From: Lepidostoma basale
Taxonomy: Eukaryota > Arthropoda > Insecta > Trichoptera > Lepidostomatidae
Length of the DNA: 64,000 nt
Direction: 5' to 3'
NCBI GenBank assembly: GCA_022606425.2
Contig: JAHDVF020000023.1
Coordinates: 1 to 64,000, forward strand
Shown here piece by piece: positions 41,303 to 49,736 of this stretch. Position 1 is the stretch's first letter; every line of letters starts with the position of its first letter. The notes beneath the pieces are model-generated. The model saw only the letters and a program-made list of their open reading frames with translations. It did not search any database and was not told where the DNA came from. The position numbers were made by a program, and so were the translations under genes.

Positions 41303-41505
41303 ATCCTCTTCTTCTTCACGTGTCCTGCAGGGTCCCCCGACGTCGACGACCATTTAGGAGAAAGCTTCCCTGTCCCGGGCGACGCGAAACAGCTCCCCCA
41401 TAGTTCCGGCGTCGGTCCATTCTCGGATGTTTCGAAGTCAGGAGAACTGTCTTCTCCCAAACCCTCTACGGTCTTCAATCTTCCCCTTCATGACGACTAA
41501 TCATT
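41303..41505 (-). pseudogene. LINE C-terminal fragment (AQDRDRF type)
   Basis: The minus strand reads RRGFGRRQFS, then after a stop WTDAGTMGELFRVARDREAF, then VVDVGGPCRT, with a GAAGAAGAAG tail. It extends the 8117 fragment and shows the RR.W/FS..R.IREW segment found before the end of this LINE type. Confidence 0.72.
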
Positions 41506-41622
41506 GCTATGCTATGGCTTATTCAAGGAGATTTAAAAAAATGTTGCATATAGGAATTTATTATATTGAGGTTCACTACATCGTGGTTCCACTGTGTAAA
41601 AACAAAAAAAATAAAAAAACTT

Positions 41623-42212
41623 ACCATCACGCCGTCTCCCTGGAGGGGTAGGCAGAAAGAATGGAACGCCACACTGTTCTGTCCTGACATACGCCTCTCG
41701 CTTCCTCTACATTCATACATCTTGTCATGCACGCACGTCGATTTTTCCGACTCCTCACGTGACCGACATTAAATATTTGATTGATTTGATCGTGCCACGT
41801 TTTCCTCGGCCTTCCTCTATTTCTAGCTCCGTTCACGCCGTTTACATATACCTTCTTTACCATTCTGTCTTCACTCATTCTTTCCATGTGTCCAAACCAT
41901 CTTAATGACCCTTTCCTTATTTTGTTCATAACACTTTCATTCGCACCACATTCACTTCTTATACTTGCATTTGTCACTCTATCATAAACAGATTTGCCAC
42001 ACATTCGTCTTAGAGATCTCATTTCTACTGCATTTATTCTACTTTCATCCTTCTTTTGCCAGTTCCATGCTTCACTTCCATACATAAGGGTCGGCACAAG
42101 AACATCATTGTGCACTGCCATCTTAGCTTTTTTGGATAGGCTTTTGTTTGCGATGACAACTTTAAGTGCACCATTTATTCTGTTGCCTGCCCCAACCCTT
42201 CTTTCAATATAT
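41623..42212 (-). mobile_element. LINE family 1A, 5'-truncated
   Basis: CTTACCATCACGCCGTCTCC opens it, without a TTAG run. Homology continues to GCCCCAACCCTTCTTTCAAT at 42210. Very close to 12660-13240. Confidence 0.93.
41627..42121 (-). CDS. C-terminal 164 residues of LINE family 1A protein, open frame
   Basis: The longest undamaged stretch of the family-1 C-terminus: MAVHNDVLVPTLMYGSEAWN, KDESRINAVEMRSLRRMCGK, SVYDRVTNASIRSECGANES, RWFGHMERMSEDRMVKKVYV, RGRPRKTWHDQINQIFNVGH, then SAYPSRETA and stop. It lacks the RT catalytic core, so it cannot act alone; the first Met is internal to the original ORF. The role of this domain is not established; placement after RT suggests RNA or DNA binding. 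Confidence 0.75.
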   Translation of the reverse strand: MAVHNDVLVPTLMYGSEAWNWQKKDESRINAVEMRSLRRMCGKSVYDRVTNASIRSECGANESVMNKIRKGSLRWFGHMERMSEDRMVKKVYVNGVNGARNRGRPRKTWHDQINQIFNVGHVRSRKNRRACMTRCMNVEEARGVCQDRTVWRSILSAYPSRETA

Positions 42213-42384
42213 ATATAAAAACAAATAGAAACAACAAAATATGCCCAGTACTACTATAATAATAAATAATTAGAAAAATTAACAGTTAAGACTAATGAAT
42301 CGAAATAGAAAGCTCCAGCGCCCACTATGGAGCGATCCGCCCCCGTTGAAAATCTGAATTCTAGATTAATACGCGATATTAAAC

Positions 42385-42500
42385 TGTATGAATTTTATTT
42401 ACTGTTTCTTGAACAATGATGTAAAACTCCATATTAAATAATTAATACTTCTATGGGAATGACATGTTTCGCCCTTCTAAGGCATTATCAAATGTGATGA
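42385..42500 (-). repeat. Family X copy
   Basis: CTTGAACAATGATGTAAAAC, TCCATATTAAATAATTAATA, then the minus-strand core TTGATAATGCCTTAGAAGGG, CGAAACATGTCATTCCC. The far arm is missing. Confidence 0.85.
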
Positions 42501-42565
42501 AACTTCAGTGAGTCTACGCACACAGGATGGCGATCTTTTTTTTATATATAATACTTGGAATCATT

Positions 42566-43258
42566 GTCCACAAATGACTCCACCCCAATCTTGCTCCACG
42601 GTGTCCCCCTTGTGACCACGACGAGCTTCTGCTACCTCGGTAGTATGATAGCAGGCTCGGGAGGTACGGAGGAGGATGTAGCCAGCAGACTTGACAAGGC
42701 AAGGGGAGCTTTCGCTATGCTTCGCCCTGTATGGCGCTCCGGTATCATTTCGAGAAAGCTCAAGCTCCAAGTATTCAGCAGTAACGTTAAAAGCGTACTG
42801 CTGTACGGATGTGAGACTTGGAAGTCTACCGCAGACGTTATTGGTAAACTCCAGGTAAATAAATAAATAAATAGGTATAAATAAATAAATAGGTGCCTTC
42901 GCTCAATATTCAAAATCTATTGGCCCCAAACAGTGTCAAATGCCGTTCTCTGGACCATGGCAGGCGAAAAGCCAATTAGAGAACAAGTCGCTAGGCGCAA
43001 GTGGCAGTGGATCGGTCACACTCTGAGACGGAACCCAGCCTGCATCGCTCAGGGCGCACTAGACTGGTCCCCTATGGGGGAAAGAGAAAGCGAGGCAGAC
43101 CTAGAGCCACCTGGAGAAGAACCCTGCAGGGCGAGGTTAAGGCAGCAGGTCTCACTTGGGACGATGTTAAGCATCAGGCATGCGATAGAGTCGGGTGGAG
43201 AAGATTCCTTGAGGCCCTATGCACCACGGAGGTGTGACAGGACAAAAAGAAGAAGAAG
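42566..43258 (+). pseudogene. GRPRATWRR-family LINE with 13 bp target duplication
   Basis: ACTTGGAATCATT lies at 42553-42565 and 43259-43271. The 5'-truncated insert codes GVPLVTTTSFCYLGSMIAGS, VASRLDKARGAFAMLRPVWR, VKSVLLYGCETWK, then RRKWQWIGHTLRRNPACIAQ and KRKRGRPRATWRRTLQGEVK, RVGWRRFLEALC. About 37 bp of TAAA-type repeats interrupt the frame at 42856-42892, and one frameshift follows near 43080. The tail is AAGAAGAAG. RT is absent. Confidence 0.93.
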
Positions 43259-43382
43259 ACTTGGAATCATTAGTCACCTTGAAATATGTAAAATCATTTC
43301 TAAACAATTTGTAACAATATGTTTTTTCTTTTTTCTTAGAAACACTTTATTTCGTCCACCTCAATTAATTTATTTCTGTAAT

Positions 43383-43546
43383 GATTAATTGTATCTCAAT
43401 ACAGACGAAGACGTAAATTATTTGGAAACAGAATATGGTAGAATAGGCGTTTACAGGACTTATGACCTGTCCATTGGTTGGGTTAAGCGATCACTTTTAT
43501 AAATAATTTACATCTTCGTCTCTATTGAGATACAATTAATCTTTTA
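43383..43546. repeat. Short Q-type element with 38 bp terminal inverted repeats
   Basis: GATTAATTGTATCTCAATAC, AGACGAAGACGTAAATTA at the left is answered by TAATTTACATCTTCGTCTCT, ATTGAGATACAATTAATC at the right. The inside keeps TATGACCTGTCCATTGGTTG. Confidence 0.85.
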
Positions 43547-44005
43547 AAAAATGATTAACCCGCAATGGGTAAAAATCCAGAACTAATAGACTACTTGTAC
43601 TAATGTTGAAAAAACAAAAACCGGTCCAAGTTATAGCATATAAATTGGAGTGACATCTCCAGGCGTTATCTAGCAATAGGTACGTTAATGGCGTAGACTT
43701 TCACATTGCGTTAATAAAAAGATCTTCTGCTTAATGCTTAAAATTCGATCTTTTTAGATGGCGCTAGTGTGTAGATTGAAACTAACATGTGAAGTTTGGT
43801 GTTACAGATTAACATATATACAACTTCCAAAAATTTGTCGGACATGGTGGTCATAAGAAAAGGTGGAATGGGGAATGTTGTATTACATCAAGCGTGCGCT
43901 TAATCCAACCAATGACAGGTTATAAGTCCTGTAAACACCTCGATCACCATATTTCTGTTTCCAATTTGCATCTTCGTCTCTATTAAGATACAATTAATCC
44001 TTGTA
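43500..44005 (+). repeat. Family Q, full tandem unit
   Basis: CATCTTCGTCTCTATTGAGA occurs near 43510 and 43967 (as CATCTTCGTCTCTATTAAGA), about 460 bp apart. Between are AACCCGCAATGGGTAAAA, GGAGTGACATCTCCAGGCG, AGATGGCGCTAGTGTGTAGA, GGTGGAATGGGGAATGTTGT and CCAATGACAGGTTATAAGTC. It overlaps the right terminus of the short element before it. Confidence 0.88.
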
Positions 44006-44009
44006 TGAA

Positions 44010-44650
44010 TTTCATTTATTTTCTCCAAATGTATGATACAATACCCATAGCTTGAATGTTTAGCTTATATCAAAAATTGAAAAGCTTATACTCGCTTGCT
44101 CCCAGGATGGTTGTAATATTTTTAGAAGTACTGCCTACGAAATCATCATATTTTAGGATAACTGCGTGCTTAGTTTTAATCGTTATTTGAATGTAGCGGA
44201 TAACGTCGGAGCGGCTCCCTCCTCTGGCCCGGTTTTCCTAATGCCTTCTCGGGGAGGAAAGTGCCATTTCCCTCGGCTTTCTTCTGCCGTGAACATACTC
44301 TGTTTCGGAGAATAAGTACGCGTGTACACGCTTGGAGCGAATATGGCACTTACCAAATTCTCGTACAGCTAATAAACGCGAGATGTAAGGCTTTCATTCC
44401 GAGAGGCACTCATTCTGGGAAAAAATACGCGAACAGAAATAGCTCCTGTGTTGGCCCGCCTTGGAGCTTGCGTTTTACCTAAACACGTTTTCATACATGG
44501 CCTAATAGAATAGACAGTACCTTTATTGAATACTTAAAATATATCGATATTTTTTCTACAGGGTATTGTCAACAATTGACGTATTATGACAGATACGAGT
44601 AAATGTTATATTTTTTGAGAACAACGTTGTTTCATTATATTATACAATTA
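44010..44650. other. Unrecognised, includes a GC-richer island
   Basis: 44190-44490 (GTCGGAGCGGCTCCCTCCTC, TTCTCGGGGAGGAAAGTGCC, CTTTCTTCTGCCGTGAACAT) has no repeat partner and is the best candidate for unique host sequence. The 73-residue frame 44261-44482 has no known domain. Confidence 0.4.
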
Positions 44651-44654
44651 TACA

Positions 44655-45125
44655 TTTGTATGTATGGTAGTGAAGCATGTAACAGGCAATAGAAAGATGA
44701 AAGCAGTATGAATGCAGTAGAAATGAGATCTCTTAGACGAATGTGTGCACTATGTGTACGATAGAGTGTCGAATGAAAATATGAGATGTGAATGCGGTGC
44801 GAATGATGGTGTTATGAACAAAATAATGAAAGCATCATTAAGATGGTTTGGACACATGGAAAGAATGAATAGTAAAAAAGGTATACGTTGACGATGAAAT
44901 TGGAACTAGGAATAGTGGAAGTCCGAGGAAAACGTGGCACGATCAAATAAATCAAATATTGAATATCGGCCACGCGAGGAGTCGGAGAAATCGACGCGCG
45001 TGCATGACATGATGTATGAATGTTGAGGAATCGAGAGAAATATGTCAAGAAAGAAAAGTGTGGTAGTCCATTAATACTGCCTACCCCTTCGGAGAGACAA
45101 CGTGATGGTTAGTTAGCTAGTTAAA
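44655..45125 (+). mobile_element. LINE family 1A, 5'-truncated
   Basis: TGTATGGTAGTGAAGCATG, AATGAGATCTCTTAGACGAA, TAAGATGGTTTGGACACATG, CGCGCGTGCATGACATG, ending TTAGTTAGCTAGTTA. A small deletion in the AATGAATGAAGAAAGA region shifts the frame. Confidence 0.92.
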
Positions 45126-45264
45126 AATATTTAATAAATGAAAATGGAATATAAAAACAGCGTTGTTAATTCAATTCCAAGGTTATTACAATGAAATTCC
45201 ACAGTGTTAATGCTGTAAGCATCAATAAAGCCTTTATACATTGTCTTTAATTGATCAAATCAAT

Positions 45265-45345
45265 CAAATATTAAATATCGGCCGCGTCAGGAGTCGGAGT
45301 AATCGACGTGCGTGGATGCCACGATGCATGAATATTGTCTTCTTA
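45265..45345 (+). mobile_element. LINE family 1 sliver
   Basis: GATCAAATCAATCAAATATT, ATCGGCCGCGTCAGGAGTC, AATCGACGTGCGTGGATGCC. About 80 bp without tail. Confidence 0.8.
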
Positions 45346-45354
45346 TTCTAGTGA

Positions 45355-45440
45355 ATTCTTAAGAGACATTAGCCTCCTAAGAAGTCGATTCCTGGCTGTC
45401 GATCCATTGCTTTGGTGGTATGCCCGGGGGTCGTCTACCT
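45355..45440 (-). pseudogene. RTE-like C-terminal scrap
   Basis: The minus strand reads GRRPPGIPPKQWIDSQESTS, resembling the GRPPKRWIDS block of RTE/Bov-B LINEs. Too short for firm assignment. Confidence 0.45.
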
Positions 45441-45735
45441 TTCCACGGTCCTCGTCTATTTACAGTCCCATTTACATCGTTAACATACTCGTATACATTT
45501 TTTTACCATAATTTCTTCATTCATTCTTTTCATGTGTCCAAACCATCTTAATTTTCCTTTAATTATTTTGTTCATAACACCATCATTCGCACCGCATTCA
45601 CTTCTTATATTTTCATTCAAAATTCTGCCTTTAAAAGATTTTCTATACATTCGTCTAAGAGATCTCATTTCTACTGCATTGATTTTACCTTCATCCTTCT
45701 TTTGCCAGTACCATGCTTCACTTTTTTATATTGGG
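45441..45735 (-). mobile_element. LINE family 1A internal fragment
   Basis: Minus frame 45480-45668 codes MRSLRRMYRKSFKGRILNEN, RSECGANDGVMNKIIKGKLR, WFGHMKRMNEEIMVKK. It lacks the 3' tail and starts within the RGRPRK block. Confidence 0.88.
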
Positions 45736-45744
45736 GTCCATATT

Positions 45745-46095
45745 AGAACACCAGCTATGCCATTTGAACCAGCTCTGCCATTCTCGTGCCATGTTTTCCT
45801 CGGTCTTCCTCTATTTCTAGCTCCGGTCATGTCTTTTACATATACCTTCTTCACCATTCTGTCTTCACTCATTATTTCCATGTATCCAAACAATCTTAAC
45901 GACTCTTTCATTATTTTGTTCATAACACTTTCATTCCCACCGCATTCACTTTGTATGCTTGCATTTGACACTCTATCATATACAGATTTAACACACATTC
46001 GTCTTAGAGACCTCATTTCTACTGCATTTATTCTACTTTCATCCTTCTTTTGCCAGTTTCATGCTTCGCTTCCATTCATAAGGGTCGTTAGTTAA
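45745..46095 (-). mobile_element. LINE family 1A internal fragment
   Basis: Minus frame 45726-46016 codes MRSLRRMCVKSVYDRVSNAS, QSECGGNESVMNKIMKESLR, MVKKVYVKDMTGARNRGRPR. The right end is CATTCATAAGGGTCG. It is tandem to the previous fragment in the same orientation. Confidence 0.88.
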
Positions 46096-46099
46096 ATAT

Positions 46100-46620
46100 T
46101 TTATAAAATAAAAATATCAATAACATACATGTTTCAAAGGTGACCTCTATTCTTTGTTTTTTATTCCATTTCAAAGTTATTACAATTTATAAAGGTTTAA
46201 AACATAATAATAAGCCCCTGGAATTGCAGGGTATATTTCGTTTCCGCAAAGTAAACGATTTTTTTCAACAAAAATATTTGTTCGTATCCATTGTTGCGTA
46301 CGTTCAAACTTATTGAACTGAAAGAAGTATAAAAGCATTCACGTTTTACCTTCGGTGTTGTTGACTTTCGTTTAAAAAACTTTTTTAATTTGGAAAAGCA
46401 TTAATTTATAAACATCGTTAACCCCGCGTTTTCATTGAATTGTTTTAATTTTTATTTCGGTTTTACATTTGCATTATTAAATTTGTCAGAACGCTCTCAT
46501 TGTTACACTTTTGTAAAAAATTACGTCATTTAAGGATGTAACAAGCTTTCAATTATCTTAAATTTAAGGCGTTAACTTTGTGGGATTCCATGATGACGAA
46601 TTGTTACAAATTTTTATTTT
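46100..46620. other. No recognisable feature
   Basis: AT-rich; no coding signal or repeat partner seen. Confidence 0.5.
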
Positions 46621-46627
46621 GAATAAA

Positions 46628-47165
46628 ATTTGTCATCGCAAACAAAAATTTATCCGAAAAAAATAGAATGGCAGTGCACAATGGCGTTCTTCTACCGACC
46701 CTTATGTATGGAAGCGAAGCATAGAACTGGCAATAATAATAATGTAAGTAGAATAAATGCAGTAGAAATGAGATCTCTTAGACGAATGTGCGCATACTCT
46801 GTGTATGATAGTGTCGAATGAAAATATAAGAAGTGAATGCGGTGCGAATGATGGTGTTATGAAAAAAATAATGAAAGGATCATTAAGATGGTTTGGACAT
46901 ATGGAAAGAAAGAATGGTAAAAAAATTATATGGTAACGATGTAAATTCAACCAGAAATAGAGGAAGACGGAGGAAAACGTGGCTCGATCAAATAAATCAA
47001 AAATTGAATGTCGGCCATGTGAGGAGTCAGAGAAATCGACGCGCGTGCATGACACGATGTATGAATGTTGAGGAATCGAGAGAAATATGTCAGGAAAGAA
47101 AATCGTGGCAGTCCATTATTTCTGCCTACCCCTTCGGAGAGACGGCGTGATAGTTAGTTAGTTGG
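46628..47165 (+). mobile_element. LINE family 1A, 5'-truncated
   Basis: TTTGTCATCGCAAACAAAAA, ATGGCAGTGCACAATGG, through GAGACGGCGTGATAGTTAGT. An AATAATAATAATG replaces the AAGAAGGATGAA region, and part of NEERMVKK is deleted near 46908. Confidence 0.93.
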
Positions 47166-47632
47166 TTAAGCGAAGCATGGAACTGGCAAAAGAATGATGA
47201 AAGCAGAATAAATGCAGTAGAAATGAGATCTCTTAGACGAATGTGCGGATACTCTGTGTATGATAGAGTGTCGAATGAAAATATAAGAAGTGAATGCGGT
47301 GCGAATGATGGTGTCATGAACAAATTAATGAAAGGATCATTTAGATGGTTTGGACATATGGAAAGAATGAATGAAGAAAGAATGGTAAAAAAAAATTATG
47401 TTAATGATGTAAATGGAACCAGGAATAGAGGAAGGCCGAGGAAAACGCGGCACGATCAAATAAATCAAATATTGAATGTCGACCGTGTGAGGAGTCAAAA
47501 AAATCGACGCGCGTGCATGACACGATGTATGAATGTTGAGGAATCGAGAGAAATATGTCAGGAAAGAAAAGTGTGGCAGTCCATTCTTTCTGCCTACCCC
47601 TTCGGCGAGACGGCGTGATGGTTAGTTAGTTA
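47166..47632 (+). mobile_element. LINE family 1A joined directly to the previous copy's tail
   Basis: AGCGAAGCATGGAACTGGCA starts immediately after TAGTTAGTTGGTTA of the upstream copy. The frame 47223-47618 is open for 131 residues (MRSLRRMCGYSVYDRVSNEN to SAYPFGETA) and ends in a TTAG tail. See findings. Confidence 0.94.
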
Positions 47633-48070
47633 GTTTTCAAAAAAAGGTTCTAATTTTGTTAAATGCAGCACTTACTACTTCAATTGTGCATTTTATTTCA
47701 ATATCACGCGTTAAGTTTATCATATATTAATTATTTAGTACATAGAATTAAATATTAAATTGATATCCTGATCCAGTGTATCTCCAAGCTTGTGGAATTA
47801 GTATTGTGTTAACGATTGCTTAACTCGAGAGTAATCATGGATTATCCAGTGGCTTAGTAAATATAGCTTATGCTAAGCCTAATTTCTCTAATGAGGCAGC
47901 TCGATAGGATTGTGAACTTAATTAAATATTGTCTGAATACAGGATGCTCATTAGTTGGGGGAATTAAATCTAAGGACTTTGAGACGACTTCGTGAATGGT
48001 GCTCTGAATGCGAAATTTTGTTTATTCTTCCTTTGGGCTTAAATATTCATTTACTTATGTTAAGATTTTA
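47633..48070. other. No recognisable feature
   Basis: AT-rich; no coding or repeat evidence. Confidence 0.5.
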
Positions 48071-48074
48071 CACG

Positions 48075-48316
48075 ATTTACCGACCCTTATGTTTGGAAGC
48101 GACGCATAGATCTGACAAAAAAGATGAAAGTAGAATAAATGCACAAGAAATGAGATCTCTTAGACAAATGTATAGAAAATCTCTTAAAGGCAGAATTTTG
48201 AATGAAAATATAAGAAGTGAATACGATACAATTGAAAGTGTTAAGAACAAAATAATGAAAGGAATATTAAAATGGTTTGGACACATGCAAATAATCAATG
48301 AAGTAAAAAAATAGTG
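48075..48316 (+). mobile_element. LINE family 1A internal fragment
   Basis: CCGACCCTTATGTTTGGAAG, AATGAGATCTCTTAGACAAA, AAATGGTTTGGACACATGC. It stops at a premature TAG after NEVKK. A family V element follows 10 bp later. Confidence 0.88.
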
Positions 48317-48324
48317 TATGTAGA

Positions 48325-48480
48325 ATTTTTATGAATTAAAACACTGTTTTTTCAACTTTTGAGTTTATTTTTCTCGACATGTTTCGAAGGCGTTTTCTTC
48401 ATTATAGGGAGAATGATATAAAACTTCATGAAAGTGGAAAAAACAGTGTTTTAATTCATAAAAAATTGCCATTATGGAAT
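48325..48480. repeat. Family V fold-back
   Basis: TTTTTATGAATTAAAACACT, GTTTTTTCAACTTTTGAG and the complements AAAGTGGAAAAAACAGTG, TTTTAATTCATAAAAAATT. Minus-strand core TGAAGAAAACGCCTTCGAAA, CATGTCGAGAAAAATA (48375-48405). TTCCACAGTGTTTACGCCTT follows, a word also near 20650 and 45190. Confidence 0.88.
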
Positions 48481-48527
48481 TCCACAGTGTTTACGCCTTA
48501 AGTTTATCTAAAAGTATATGGTTAAAG

Positions 48528-48792
48528 TATATCGCACTTTGAAAACAAAAGTGACACTATACAAAAATCTCAATTTTTCAGTACGCTCATTTAAAGTTTT
48601 TGTGAGGTCAATAACTTGACTGTGAGTAGAAATATATCTCATGTTGTTGTTTTATATATTAAGTTAGATATTATTCTATCAGAATCTAGTTGGTTAAGGT
48701 TAATAAGCAGGCAAAACTTTAAATGACCGTATTGAAAAATTTAGATTTTTGTTTAGTGTCACTTTTGTTTTCAACGTGCGATATCTTTCGGA
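48528..48792. repeat. Fold-back element, ~75 bp arms
   Basis: ATCGCACTTTGAAAACAAAA, GTGACACTATACAAAAATCT, TTTTTCAGTACGCTCATTTA at the left. ACTTTAAATGACCGTATTGA, AGATTTTTGTTTAGTGTCAC, TTTTGTTTTCAACGTGCGAT at the right are complementary with few mismatches. No other copy in the window. Confidence 0.88.
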
Positions 48793-49229
48793 GAGAATCG
48801 AAGTATTCCTCTCTCGCTCTCTTATATTCATAATATTCTTATAATCTTTCTTTGCTACATCCGCGTTTACCCAAGTATCCTCTTTATATAATATTATGAT
48901 TTGTAAATTGATCCCCCTGTACCGCGACCGCATACCGCACACCGCCCACCGCCTTGAAGCCTGGGTCTGGAGGCTAGCTGTTGTCTTTATGGTAAATTAG
49001 GCGAGAAACAGCAGAAATCAGTTGCTAAATACAACATTAATCCCTTAATTACGTACTTCAGCGCCAGAACACCCCCGGCGCGAAGATACCGCGCGTGTAC
49101 GAGTATTATAGATTCTTCCAAGATATAATTATAATAACACAACACTACTGTACCCATTTCTGAGTCTTGCTTCATTATTCTTGTTCAAAATTTCACATTT
49201 TGAAATAAAACTTAACACTTTTCCACACA
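48793..49229. other. Unrecognised, GC-richer island
   Basis: 48915-49105 (CGCGACCGCATACCGCACAC, GCCAGAACACCCCCGGCG) has no repeat partner. Possible unique host sequence. Confidence 0.4.
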
Positions 49230-49246
49230 GTATAACTACGGGAAAT

Positions 49247-49603
49247 GTAAGAAGTGAATGCAGTGCGAATGATGGTGTCATGAACAAAATAATGAATGGA
49301 TCATTAAAATGGTTTGGACATATGGAAAGAATGAATGAAGAAAGAATGGTGAAAAAAATTTATGTTAATGATGTAAATGGAACCAGAAATAGAGGAAGAC
49401 CGAGGCAAACGTGGCACGATCAAATAAATCAAATATTGAATGTCGGCCATGTGAGGAGTCAGAGAAATCGACGCGCGTGCATGACACGATTTATGAATGT
49501 TGAGGAAGCGAGAGAAATATGTCAGGAAAGAAAAGTGTGGCAGTCCATTCTTTCTGCCTACCCCTTCGGGGAGACGGCGTGATGGTTAGTTAATTAGTTA
49601 GTT
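49247..49603 (+). mobile_element. LINE family 1A with 17 bp target duplication
   Basis: GTATAACTACGGGAAAT (49230-49246) and GTATAATTACGGGAAAT (49604-49621) flank it with one difference. The frame is open from GNVRSECSANDGVMNKIMNG through RGRPRQTWHDQINQILNVGH to the stop. Confidence 0.94.
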
Positions 49604-49621
49604 AGTATAATTACGGGAAAT

Positions 49622-49736
49622 CGACGATCGTGCATGTTACAATGTGTGAAGGTAAAGGACGCTCAGGAGAGAGCAGTATGCCGGTCCATCTTCTCTATCC
49701 CTCCGTGGGAACAGTGTTATGATTAGTTAGTTACTT
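49622..49736 (+). mobile_element. LINE family 1C, last ~115 bp
   Basis: CGACGATCGTGCATGTTACA, GTGTGAAGGTAAAGGACG, GGTCCATCTTCTCTATCCC, ending TTAGTTAGTTA. The 1A copy before it was inserted at its 5' junction. Confidence 0.85.

Noticed and set aside
42456..42500. Family X termini as a standard TA- or TTAA-duplicating MITE
   Set aside because: I could not find a consistent target duplication among the X copies, so no DNA-transposon superfamily is claimed.
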